Shown here: positions 7,522 to 15,766 of the stretch, in pieces
Numbering within the stretch: position 1 is the first letter of the stretch
How the letters are laid out: every line of letters begins with the position of its first letter
Assembly (NCBI RefSeq): GCF_051200875.1
Contig: NZ_CP195191.1
Coordinates: 992,001 to 1,056,000 of the forward strand
From: Pseudotabrizicola sp051200875
GTDB taxonomy: Bacteria; Pseudomonadota; Alphaproteobacteria; Rhodobacterales; Rhodobacteraceae
Length of the DNA stretch: 64,000 bases
Direction of reading: 5' to 3'
Position numbers and translations under genes: made by a program
Notes under the pieces: generated by a model
What the model saw: the letters and a program-made list of their open reading frames with translations, nothing else
What the model was told of the DNA's origin: nothing
The model's database searches: none

Positions 7522-7560
7522 AAGAAAACTCCCTTTGCGCGGAGCTTAGCGCAAAGGGAG
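7522..7560 (-). terminator. Strong hairpin that terminates mttB and covers the next gene's ribosome site
   Basis: On the minus strand CTCCCTTTGCGC and GCGCAAAGGGAG form a perfect 12-bp stem with an 8-base loop, followed by TTTTCTT. It lies 30 bp past the MttB-family stop. The 3' arm contains AAAGGGAG, which sits at the right distance from the ATG of the Sel1-repeat gene (7521) to be its Shine-Dalgarno sequence. Confidence 0.75.
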
Positions 7561-7589
7561 CATCCGATCATCCCTGCAATGGTCGTAGA

Positions 7590-9119
7590 TCAGTACCAGG
7601 CGTCGGCCATGCCTTCTTTGCGTTTGGCAATAAAATCGTTCAGGCCGTCGCGGATGCCTTCGTCGAGGGCCGGAGCCTGATATTCCGCCAACTTGCGCTT
7701 CCATGCCTTGTTTGCGCGGGTGGCGGCATCGACGCTGCCGGCCGCTTCCCATTTCTCGAAGGGGTCATTGTCGGAAAGCTCGCTGTCCCAGAAGGCGGTT
7801 TCATAATGCGCCATGGTGTGCGAGCAGCCGAAGAAGTGGTTGCCCGGCCCGACCTCTGCAAAGGCATCGACGGCAAGCGCGTCGTCATCAACTTTAACGC
7901 CATCCAAATAGGCATGCAGCGCGCCGCACAGATCGGCGTCCAGCATGAACTTTTCATAGGACATCGACAAAAGGCCATCGAGGAAGCCTGCCGAGTGCAG
8001 GATGAAGTTCGCGCCACAATGGATGGCCGACAGCATCGACATAGTGCCTTCCATCATCGCCTGCGCATCGGGCAGTTTCGAGGTGGTGAAGTTGCCCGCG
8101 CAGCGCAGCGGTAGGTTCAGACGGCGGGCAAGCTGACCGATAACCATCGACCCGATGGCAGGTTCAGGCGTGCCAAAGGTGGGCGAGCCTGAGCGCATGG
8201 CCATCGACGACAGGAAGTTGCCAAAAATCACCGGTGCGCCGGGGCGTTCAAGTTGCGTCAGGGCGCAGCCTGCCATCGTCTCGGCCAAGGATTGCGCGAT
8301 GGCCCCCGCACTGGTGACCGGCCCCATCGCCCCGCCAAGGATGAAGGGCACGATAACCGCGGCTTGGTTTGACCTTGCATAAGCGCGCAGCGATTTGGTC
8401 ATGGTGCCGTCCCAGACGAGGGGTGAGTTCACGTTGACGTTGCCGAGGATGACGCAGTTCTGTTCAACGAAGTCCGACCCAAAGAGGATGCGGCACATGT
8501 CGATGCTGTCCTCTGACCGTTCCTCGGCGGTGACGGAGCCCATGAAGGGGCGATCCGAAAGTTCGATATGCGACATCACCATATCAAGGTGACGCTTGTT
8601 CACCGGCACATCGGTCGGCTCGCAGATCGTGCCGCCCGAGTGGTGGAAGTTGGGGCTGGACTGCGCGAGCTTGATGAAATTGCGGAAGTCTTCGATGGTG
8701 CCAAAGCGGCGTCCCTTATCCAGATCCATGACAAAGGGGCTGCCATAGGCGGGCGAGAATACGACGTTCTTGCCGCCGATCTGGATCGAGTTCGCCGGAT
8801 TGCGGGCATGTTGGGTGAATTGGGCAGGGGCCGTTTTCAGGACTTCCCGCAGCATTCCCGGAGGAAATTTGACCAAAAGCCCATCCACTTCGGCCCCGGC
8901 TTTGCGCCACAGATCAAGCGCCGTGTCATCGTCGCGGAATTCGATGCCGGTTTCGGCAAGGATGCGGTCTGCCGCCGCCTCGATCTTTTGCAGGCTTTCT
9001 TCGCCCATGATGTCATAGGGCGGGATGTTTCGGGTGATGTAGGGGCGGCCCATGCCGCCGCCCTTATGGGCGCGTTCTGCCTGCCGCGCCTGCCGTCCTG
9101 ATCTGCGATGTTCGTTCAT
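7590..9119 (-). CDS. Trimethylamine methyltransferase (MttB) family protein, non-pyrrolysine
   Basis: A 509-residue member of the MttB superfamily, TIM-barrel enzymes that move a methyl group from a quaternary or tertiary amine to a corrinoid protein. The start at 9119 was chosen because GGAGG lies 7 bp before it; an ATG two codons earlier sits too close to that site. Family-like segments include ETGIEFRDDDTALDLWRKAG, SGGTICEPTDVP and GNFLSSMAMRSGSPTFGTPE. The frame contains no in-frame amber codon, so it belongs to the non-Pyl group, whose characterised members act on glycine betaine, proline betaine or carnitine. No corrinoid protein or reductive activator is next to it, so the substrate is open. 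Confidence 0.85.
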   Translation of the reverse strand: MNEHRRSGRQARQAERAHKGGGMGRPYITRNIPPYDIMGEESLQKIEAAADRILAETGIEFRDDDTALDLWRKAGAEVDGLLVKFPPGMLREVLKTAPAQFTQHARNPANSIQIGGKNVVFSPAYGSPFVMDLDKGRRFGTIEDFRNFIKLAQSSPNFHHSGGTICEPTDVPVNKRHLDMVMSHIELSDRPFMGSVTAEERSEDSIDMCRILFGSDFVEQNCVILGNVNVNSPLVWDGTMTKSLRAYARSNQAAVIVPFILGGAMGPVTSAGAIAQSLAETMAGCALTQLERPGAPVIFGNFLSSMAMRSGSPTFGTPEPAIGSMVIGQLARRLNLPLRCAGNFTTSKLPDAQAMMEGTMSMLSAIHCGANFILHSAGFLDGLLSMSYEKFMLDADLCGALHAYLDGVKVDDDALAVDAFAEVGPGNHFFGCSHTMAHYETAFWDSELSDNDPFEKWEAAGSVDAATRANKAWKRKLAEYQAPALDEGIRDGLNDFIAKRKEGMADAWY

Positions 9120-9195
9120 GTTCATGCCTCCGCCGTTGCCCCTAAGACAGCGCCCGAGGCGGGGGAAAGTCCGCATCGGGCGCGACGGTTGAATG

Positions 9196-9215
9196 TCTGA
9201 AAACGCCGTTTCAGA
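9196..9215 (-). terminator. Small hairpin directly after pgm
   Basis: TCTGAAA and TTTCAGA form a 7-bp stem with a 6-base loop immediately after the pgm stop, at the end of the glycogen operon. There is no clear T-tract after it on the minus strand, so it may act as an mRNA end stabiliser or weak terminator. Confidence 0.4.
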
Positions 9216-10841
9216 TCAGGTCACGACATCCGGAGTGGTGCGGCCGGTGAATTCGGTCAGACGCGAAAGCGCATGCGCTGCGCGGATCACAGGGGCAAGC
9301 GCCTCTTGCGGGTCGTGATCAAGGCCATCTGGGCCAGCGGCATAGCGTTCAAGATAGACCCGCAGGGTGGCGCCTTCGGTGCCGGTGCCAGAGAGGCGCA
9401 TGACGATGCGGCTGCCATCGGTGAACATAATGCGGATGCCCTGCCTGGCGCTGGTGCTGCCGTCAACGGGATCGGTATAGGCGAAATCGTCAGCGGCCTG
9501 AACGGTCAGCCCTTCGATTTCTGTTCCCGGCAGGTCCGGAAGGGTCGCGCGCAGGGCGGCCACCATGGCATCGGCGCGGTCTGTGGCGATGGCTTCGAAA
9601 TCGTGGCGGCTGTAGTAGTTGCGGCCATAGATGCGCCAATGTTCTTCCAAGATCTCTCGGACCGATTGTTTGCGGACGGCAAGGATATTGAGCCAGAGGA
9701 GGATGGCCCAAAGCCCATCCTTTTCGCGGACGTGATCCGAACCGGTGCCAAAGGATTCCTCACCGCAAAGCGTGGCCTTGCTTGCATCCAGCAGATTGCC
9801 GAAGAACTTCCAGCCGGTCGGCGTTTCATATTTGCCTATGCCCAGCCTATCGGCCACCCGATCAGCGGCGGCGGAGGTGGGCATGGAGCGGGCCACCCCG
9901 GCCAAGCCCTTGGCGTAGCCCGGCGCCAGATGTGCATTGGCGGCCAGAACGGCAAGGCTGTCAGAGGGTGAGACATAGATGCCGCGACCGACGACCATGT
10001 TACGGTCGCCATCGCCGTCCGAGGCCGCGCCGAAATCGGGGGCGTTTTCACCCATCATCTCGGCCATCAGCTCATGCGCCCAAGTGGGGTTCGGATCGGG
10101 ATGCATGCCGCCGAAATCGGGCAAAGGCGTGCCGTGGGTGACGGTGCCCTTTGCGGCGCCAAGGCGGTTTTCAAGAATTTCCGTGGCATAGGGGCCGGTT
10201 ACGGCACACATGCTGTCCATCCGCATCCGAAAGCCGCCTGCGAACATGGCGCGAAGTGCGGGGAAATCGAACAGGCTTTCCATCAGCGTCGCGTAATCGG
10301 CGACCGGGTCGACCACATCCACGACCATCTCGCCCAGCGCCTTGCGGCCGACTGTGTGAATATCGACGTCCTGGCTTTCGACGATCTTGTATTCTGTGAT
10401 CTCGGTCGTGCGTTTGAACATCGCCTCGGTCACGGATTCAGGTGCGGGTCCGCCGTTGGGCATGTTGAATTTGACGCCGAAATCCTCGGTCGGGCCACCG
10501 GGGTTGTGGCTGGCGGACATGATGATGCCGCCGTCGGTATTGTTCAGGCGGATCAGGTGGCTGGCGGCGGGAGTGGAGAGGATGGCCCCCTGCCCGATGA
10601 TCACCCGTGCCGCGCCATTGGCGGCAGCCATCCGCAAGATGACCTGCGCGGCGCGGTCGTTGAAATAGCGCCCGTCGCCACCGAGGACAAAGGTTTTGCC
10701 CTTGGCACCGACCACGTCAAAGATCGCTTGGACGAAGTTTTCCAGATAATGCGGCCCCATGAACACCGGGGTCTTTTTGCGAAGCCCACTGGTTCCGGGC
10801 TTTTGTCCGGCAATTGGCTGAGTGCTTACGGTGGTGATCAT
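9216..10841 (-). CDS. pgm: Phosphoglucomutase, alpha-D-glucose specific
   Basis: A 541-residue cytosolic enzyme interconverting glucose 1-phosphate and glucose 6-phosphate, linking glycogen to glycolysis. The phosphoserine loop is SASHNPGG with S111 as the phosphorylated residue. The metal-binding loop DGDGDR is at 275-280, a sugar-binding CGEESFG follows, and a C-terminal phosphate-binding loop (RLSGTGTEGATLR) closes the protein. Length and motifs fit the eukaryote-like alpha-PGM family. Its ATG overlaps the glgX stop by 4 bases (ATGA), with GGAGGG in the end of glgX as ribosome site. It is the last gene of the six-gene glycogen operon. Confidence 0.96.
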   Translation of the reverse strand: MITTVSTQPIAGQKPGTSGLRKKTPVFMGPHYLENFVQAIFDVVGAKGKTFVLGGDGRYFNDRAAQVILRMAAANGAARVIIGQGAILSTPAASHLIRLNNTDGGIIMSASHNPGGPTEDFGVKFNMPNGGPAPESVTEAMFKRTTEITEYKIVESQDVDIHTVGRKALGEMVVDVVDPVADYATLMESLFDFPALRAMFAGGFRMRMDSMCAVTGPYATEILENRLGAAKGTVTHGTPLPDFGGMHPDPNPTWAHELMAEMMGENAPDFGAASDGDGDRNMVVGRGIYVSPSDSLAVLAANAHLAPGYAKGLAGVARSMPTSAAADRVADRLGIGKYETPTGWKFFGNLLDASKATLCGEESFGTGSDHVREKDGLWAILLWLNILAVRKQSVREILEEHWRIYGRNYYSRHDFEAIATDRADAMVAALRATLPDLPGTEIEGLTVQAADDFAYTDPVDGSTSARQGIRIMFTDGSRIVMRLSGTGTEGATLRVYLERYAAGPDGLDHDPQEALAPVIRAAHALSRLTEFTGRTTPDVVT

Positions 10842-12967
10842 GACTTCCCTCCCATGGGATCGTCCCCCGACGGGGCCGAACGAAACATCAAGACAGACTG
10901 TGCGGGCAGATGGTCAGGCGCTGCTGACGGACCGGAAAGTGTGGGGCGCGTTGTGTCCAGCACCAAGTCCCACTGCGCCGTTGACGGCAGGACCAAAGGC
11001 ATCTCGGCCCCTGTGTTGAAATAAAGCAGGACGGCGACCGGATTGTTGTCCCCGCCTTCTGCCGCCATACGTAATTCAACCCCCAAGGCCCGGAAGGCGG
11101 GATCGTGCCAGTCGTGGCCCTGCGGTTCTTTGCCGTTGGCGTGACGCCAGATCACATCGCGCAAGCCATCCGAGGGGCGTTTGCGGGCGTGAAGAAAGCG
11201 GCGTTGGCGAAGTTGCGGATGGTGCCGACGCAGGGCTGCAAGCTGGGCCACGAAATCGGTCAGGTCCTCGTCCGTCTTTGTCCAATTCAGCCAAGTCGTT
11301 TCGTTGTCTTGGGCATAGGCGTTGTTGTTGCCGCCTTGGCTATGGCCCAGTTCATCCCCTGCAAGCAGCATGGGAACACCCTGTGATAGCATGAGCGTGG
11401 CCAGAAGGTTGCGTTTGCGAAGGGCGCGGGCCGCGAGAATTGCCTTGTCGTCGGTCGGGCCTTCGACACCCATATTGTCGGCATGGTTTTCCGAATGGCC
11501 ATCGCGGTTTTCTTCGCCATTGGCCCAGTTGCGCTTGACCGTATAGCTGACAAGATCTTCCAGCGTGAAGCCATCATGCGCGGTGATGAAATTGATGGAG
11601 GATGTGGCCGAGCGGCCGGAATGGTCAAAGCGTTCGGCGCTGCCCAAAAGCCGTTTGGCAAGGTCAGAGGTCTGGCCGGGATCGCGCTTCCAGAACCGAC
11701 GGACAGTATCGCGGAACTGGTCATTCCATTCGTGGAACGGATGCGGGTATTGGCCAAGTTGATAGCCACCGGGGCCGATGTCCCACGGTTCGGCAATTAG
11801 TTTGACATGCGACAACACCGGGTCTTGGCGGATCGCATCGAAAAAGCCGCCCTGCGGGTCAAAACCATGCAGCTCTCGACCCAGAACAGTTGCCAGATCG
11901 AAACGGAAGCCATCGACATGGCCCACCTCGACCCAATATCGCAGACTGTCCATCACCATCCGCAGAACCATGGGGTGGGTCAGGTTCAGGGTGTTTCCGG
12001 TGCCGGTGTCATTGACGTAATGGCGCCCGCCGTCAGACAGGCGGTAATAGCTGGCGTTGTCCAGCCCCCTGAAGGACAGGGTCGGGCCCCATTGGTCGCC
12101 CTCGCCCGTGTGGTTATAGACGACGTCAAGGATAACCTCGATGCCGGCGGAATGAAGCCGGCGCACCATGGTCTGAAACTCCCACAGGGCGCCTTTCGAC
12201 ATATAGCGCGCCTCGGGGGCAAAGAAGGTGAGCGTATTGTAGCCCCAATGGTTCTTGAGGCCCTTGGCGATCAGGAAACGGTCATCGATGAAGCCTTGGA
12301 CCGGCAAGAGTTCGATCGAGGTCACACCAAGCTTTTGCAGATGTTCGATCACCGGATCGGAGGCGATGCCGAGATAGGTGCCCCGCACCCCTTTTTCGAT
12401 GCCGGGGTGAAGTTCGGTCAGGGCCTTCACATGGGCCTCGTACAAGACGGTTTCGCTGCGCGCTATGCGTGGGGCGCGATCATCCCCCCAAGCGAAGGAC
12501 GGGTCGATGACCACCGACTTTGGCACGGCAAAGGCGCTGTCGCGGGTGTCATAGGACAGATCCCCACGCGGAGAGCCGATCTTGTAACCCATCAGCGCAT
12601 CGGACCAGCGCAGGCGGCCTTCCTGCGCACGGGCATAGGGGTCCATCAACAGCTTGTGCGGATTGAAGCGGTGGCCCTGTTCCGGCGCGTAGGGGCCGTG
12701 GGCGCGAAAGCCGTAGACGGTGCCAAAGGTCAGGCCACCAACATGCATGTGCCAGATGTCGCCATCCCGTTCGCGAAACGGGATGCGAGCCATTTCTTTG
12801 CGGCCATCAGGGGTGAAGAGGCACAGTTCAATCTGTTCGGCATGGGCGGAAAAGACGGCGAAGTTGACGCCATCCCCGTCAAAGCTGGCTCCCATGGGCC
12901 AAGGTCTGCCGGGGCCGATGCTGTGGCCCGCCAACCGCCTTGGTGGAAGTGCGCGATCCGATGTCAC
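10838..12967 (-). CDS. glgX: Glycogen debranching enzyme GlgX
   Basis: A 709-residue isoamylase-type enzyme that removes alpha-1,6 branches from phosphorylase-limited glycogen. The GTG at 12967 overlaps the glgA stop (GTGA) and begins VTSDRALPPRR. An upstream ATG would overlap glgA by 55 bp and is less likely. The N-terminal CBM48 domain (GASFDGDGVNFAVFSAHAE) is followed by the GH13 barrel with VYNHTGEG, the nucleophile Asp in DGFRFDLA, the acid/base Glu in LIAEPWD and FITAHDGF. The protein feeds linear chains back to GlgP, encoded at the head of the operon. Confidence 0.95.
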   Translation of the reverse strand: MTSDRALPPRRLAGHSIGPGRPWPMGASFDGDGVNFAVFSAHAEQIELCLFTPDGRKEMARIPFRERDGDIWHMHVGGLTFGTVYGFRAHGPYAPEQGHRFNPHKLLMDPYARAQEGRLRWSDALMGYKIGSPRGDLSYDTRDSAFAVPKSVVIDPSFAWGDDRAPRIARSETVLYEAHVKALTELHPGIEKGVRGTYLGIASDPVIEHLQKLGVTSIELLPVQGFIDDRFLIAKGLKNHWGYNTLTFFAPEARYMSKGALWEFQTMVRRLHSAGIEVILDVVYNHTGEGDQWGPTLSFRGLDNASYYRLSDGGRHYVNDTGTGNTLNLTHPMVLRMVMDSLRYWVEVGHVDGFRFDLATVLGRELHGFDPQGGFFDAIRQDPVLSHVKLIAEPWDIGPGGYQLGQYPHPFHEWNDQFRDTVRRFWKRDPGQTSDLAKRLLGSAERFDHSGRSATSSINFITAHDGFTLEDLVSYTVKRNWANGEENRDGHSENHADNMGVEGPTDDKAILAARALRKRNLLATLMLSQGVPMLLAGDELGHSQGGNNNAYAQDNETTWLNWTKTDEDLTDFVAQLAALRRHHPQLRQRRFLHARKRPSDGLRDVIWRHANGKEPQGHDWHDPAFRALGVELRMAAEGGDNNPVAVLLYFNTGAEMPLVLPSTAQWDLVLDTTRPTLSGPSAAPDHLPAQSVLMFRSAPSGDDPMGGKS

Positions 12968-14388
12968 CGGACAATGCCAGCGTAAAGAGCCGCATAGGCC
13001 GAAGCTGAGGCCTGCCAATCGACCGGATGGGCCATCGCGTTCTTTTGCAGCCGGACCCAGGTCTTTTGGTCGGCGTAAAGCGAGACCAGCTTGGCCAAGG
13101 CCTGACGCAAGGAAATGGCGTCGGTCGGGTGAAAGACTATGCCTGTTGCGCTGCCTGCGGCCAAGGTCGCGGGGCTGACGCCAATCACAGTATCGGCCAA
13201 CCCGCCAGTGGCTGCGACGACGGGAAGCGTGCCATAGCGCAGCCCGTACATCTGCGTCAGGCCACAGGGTTCAAAGCGGGACGGAACCAGAACGGCGTCG
13301 GCGCCGGCGAACATGCGGTGGCTTAACGCCTCGTCATAGCCGATCCGCAGGCCAACACGGCCCGGATGGAAGGCGGCAAGGCCGCGCATGGCGGATTCTA
13401 GCGCCGGATCGCCGGAACCAAGGATGGCAACGCCCCCCCCTGCTGCCACGAAGGCCGGGATGGCTTCGGGCAGAAGATCGATGCCTTTTTGGTCTGTCAG
13501 GCGGCTGACGACGATGGCGAGCGGCCCCGGAACATCAAGGCCGAACTCGTCACACAGCGCCTTGCGCGCCTTTGCCTTGCCGGACAAGGATTTGGCTGAA
13601 AACGGGTGGTCCTCGGCCTCGGGGTTCCAGACCGTGGTATCGACACCATTGAGGATGCCGGAAACATCGCCTGCGCGGGCAGCAATCACGCCTTGCAGGC
13701 CCATTCCAAATTCGGGGCGCATCAGTTCTTCGGCATAGGTGGGCGAAACGGTTGTGATCTTGTCGGCGGTGACCAAACCGGCCTTCAGGCTGGAAAGGTT
13801 GCCGTAATATTCCAGCCCGTCCGGGTGGAATTGGTCGGCGGGCAGACGCAGGTCTGACATCAGGCGCACATCGGCCCAGCCTTGGAAGGCAATATTGTGG
13901 ATGGTGAGCACCGAGCCCACGTCGCTGGCATTCCCATAGCGCAGATAGGCCGGAGCAAAGCCTGCCTGCCAATCATGCGCATGCAGGATATCCGGCTTCC
14001 ATCCGTCTATGCCGTCGCGTGCGATCTGTGCGGCCACCCAAGACAGCGCGGCAAAGCGTTGCGGATTGTCCCACCAATCGCCATTCGGCCCGGAATAGGG
14101 GCCGCCGTCGCGGTCAAAAAGATGCGGGGCATCCAGCAAAAGAAGATCAATGCCGTCGATGCGCCCGAAATAGACCCGGCTTTCGCCCCCGAAAAGAGAG
14201 CTGTCGGATCTGACAGGCGTCATCTGGTCAAGCAGGGGAAGAAGTTTCCGATAGGCGGGCAGCAGCACTCGCATATCCCAGCCCGTGGGGGCCAATGCCG
14301 CCGGAAGTGCGCCTACGACATCGGCCAGCCCCCCGGTCTTTATGAAGGGCACACATTCTGATGCGACAGACAGGACACGACCGGCCAT
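12964..14388 (-). CDS. glgA: Glycogen synthase GlgA (GT5)
   Basis: A 474-residue ADP-glucose glycosyltransferase that extends alpha-1,4 glucan chains. The glucosyl-donor loop KTGGLADVVG begins at K17. HAHDWQAGFAPAYLR and the C-terminal PSRFEPCGLTQMYGLRYG (catalytic glutamate and phosphate-binding region) match the family. It uses ADP-glucose made by GlgC, encoded immediately upstream. Its TGA overlaps the GTG start of glgX. An 80-bp gap with a GC-rich hairpin separates it from glgC. Confidence 0.96.
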   Translation of the reverse strand: MAGRVLSVASECVPFIKTGGLADVVGALPAALAPTGWDMRVLLPAYRKLLPLLDQMTPVRSDSSLFGGESRVYFGRIDGIDLLLLDAPHLFDRDGGPYSGPNGDWWDNPQRFAALSWVAAQIARDGIDGWKPDILHAHDWQAGFAPAYLRYGNASDVGSVLTIHNIAFQGWADVRLMSDLRLPADQFHPDGLEYYGNLSSLKAGLVTADKITTVSPTYAEELMRPEFGMGLQGVIAARAGDVSGILNGVDTTVWNPEAEDHPFSAKSLSGKAKARKALCDEFGLDVPGPLAIVVSRLTDQKGIDLLPEAIPAFVAAGGGVAILGSGDPALESAMRGLAAFHPGRVGLRIGYDEALSHRMFAGADAVLVPSRFEPCGLTQMYGLRYGTLPVVAATGGLADTVIGVSPATLAAGSATGIVFHPTDAISLRQALAKLVSLYADQKTWVRLQKNAMAHPVDWQASASAYAALYAGIVR

Positions 14389-14418
14389 GGCCTTCCTCTT
14401 TCTTTGTCTTTTCGGGGT

Positions 14419-14445
14419 CCGGGGCGCGCAACGGGTGCACCCCGG
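14419..14445. other. GC-rich hairpin in the glgC-glgA gap
   Basis: CCGGGG and CCCCGG flank a 15-base interior with two further pairs, giving an imperfect stem in the intercistronic gap. On the minus strand it is not followed by a T-tract, so it is more likely an mRNA-processing or stability element between glgC and glgA than a terminator. Confidence 0.4.
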
Positions 14446-14468
14446 ATATTTTAAGGCTTCACAACCCC

Positions 14469-15740
14469 TTAGGACAATTTTGCCGCGCGGGCGTCAAGCA
14501 TGTCTTGCGTGATAAGGACAATCCCGCTGTCTGTACGACGGAACCATTTCGCATCCTCGACCGGGTCTTGCCCGACAACCAGACCTTCGGGAATGATCAC
14601 CCCGCTGTCGATCACCACGTTCTTGAGTTCCGCCTTGCGGTTAACCACAACGCGCGGCAGGGCCACCACATGTTCCAAGGCCGAATAGCTGTGCGTGCGG
14701 ACCCCGGTGAACAAAAGCGAGTTTCGCACCTCGGACCCGGAAACGATGCAATCGCCCGAAATCAACGAGGAAATCGCCATCCCGCGACGGCCATCTTCGT
14801 CATGGATGAATTTGGCGGGCGGCACGATTTCGGAATAGGTCCAGATCGGCCAGCTGTTGTCGTAGATATCCAGCTTTGGGGTAAATTCCGTCAGGTCGAT
14901 ATTGGCCTGCCAGAAGGCGTCGATGGTTCCCACATCGCGCCAATAGGGTTCGTCTTCCAGCCCGCTGGTCACGCAGCTATCGGCGAACTTATGCGCCATC
15001 GCCTTGCCGTTCTTGACGATATCGGGGATCAGGTCATTGCCGAAATCGTGGCTGGAATTGGGGTCGGCCATGTCCTTGAGCAGCAGATCGCGCAGGAAGG
15101 CCCAGTCAAAGACATAGATCCCCATCGAAGCCAGTGCATGATCCGGATCGCCGGGAATCGCTGGCGGGTCTTTCGGCTTTTCCAGAAAGCTGGTGATGCG
15201 CATGTCTTTGTCGACATGCATGACGCCAAAGGCGGTGGCCTCCATGCGGGGAACGGTCAGGCAGCCGATGGTCACATCGGCCTTGTTGGCCACATGTTCG
15301 GCCAACATGATTTCGTAATCCATCTTGTAGATGTGGTCGCCCGCAAGGATGACGACGTATTTGACGTTATAGCTGTCAACGATATCAATGTTCTGCGCCA
15401 CGGCATCGGCGGTGCCGAGATACCATTTGGTTTCATCCACGCGCTGCGAGGCAGGCAGAATGTCCAGATATTCATTCCGTTCCGCCCGGAAGAAGTTCCA
15501 GCCCCGCTGGCAATGGCGGATCAGGCTGTGCGCCTTGTACTGAGTGGCAATGGCCATTTTGCGGATGCCAGAGTTCAGGGCGTTCGAGAGGGCAAAGTCG
15601 ATGATTCGCGTTTTGCCACCGAAATAAACGGCAGGTTTGGCGCGGCGGTCAGTCAATTCCTTCAGGCGACTTCCGCGCCCCCCGGCCAGCACAAATGCCA
15701 TTGCCTGGCTGGAAAGTCTTGCGTTGGGTCTTGCCTTCAT
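14469..15740 (-). CDS. glgC: Glucose-1-phosphate adenylyltransferase GlgC
   Basis: A 423-residue ADP-glucose pyrophosphorylase, the committed and usually allosterically controlled step of glycogen synthesis. The ATG at 15740 gives the usual N-terminus; the nucleotide-binding loop is LAGGRGSRLKELT, followed by RAKPAVYFGGKTRIIDFALSN. GTADAVAQN, LAGDHIYKMDY and SFLEKPKDPP are catalytic-domain motifs. The C-terminal left-handed beta-helix holds the predicted regulatory region. The gene lies 26 bp after glgB in the operon. Rhodobacterial GlgC enzymes are activated by fructose 6-phosphate and pyruvate; that property is known of the family, not seen here. Confidence 0.96.
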   Translation of the reverse strand: MKARPNARLSSQAMAFVLAGGRGSRLKELTDRRAKPAVYFGGKTRIIDFALSNALNSGIRKMAIATQYKAHSLIRHCQRGWNFFRAERNEYLDILPASQRVDETKWYLGTADAVAQNIDIVDSYNVKYVVILAGDHIYKMDYEIMLAEHVANKADVTIGCLTVPRMEATAFGVMHVDKDMRITSFLEKPKDPPAIPGDPDHALASMGIYVFDWAFLRDLLLKDMADPNSSHDFGNDLIPDIVKNGKAMAHKFADSCVTSGLEDEPYWRDVGTIDAFWQANIDLTEFTPKLDIYDNSWPIWTYSEIVPPAKFIHDEDGRRGMAISSLISGDCIVSGSEVRNSLLFTGVRTHSYSALEHVVALPRVVVNRKAELKNVVIDSGVIIPEGLVVGQDPVEDAKWFRRTDSGIVLITQDMLDARAAKLS

Positions 15741-15766
15741 TTTCCCCTCCCTATGGGAATTTTCCC

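Noticed and set aside
7579..7591. ATGGTCGTAGATC, a 13-base match to the repeat at 5262
   Set aside because: It sits at the end of the MttB-family gene and just past its stop, with no promoter context; likely coincidence.
11807..12985. 392-codon plus-strand open frame opposite glgX
   Set aside because: Reverse-strand shadow of glgX, which has clear GH13 motifs; no recognisable domain in the shadow.
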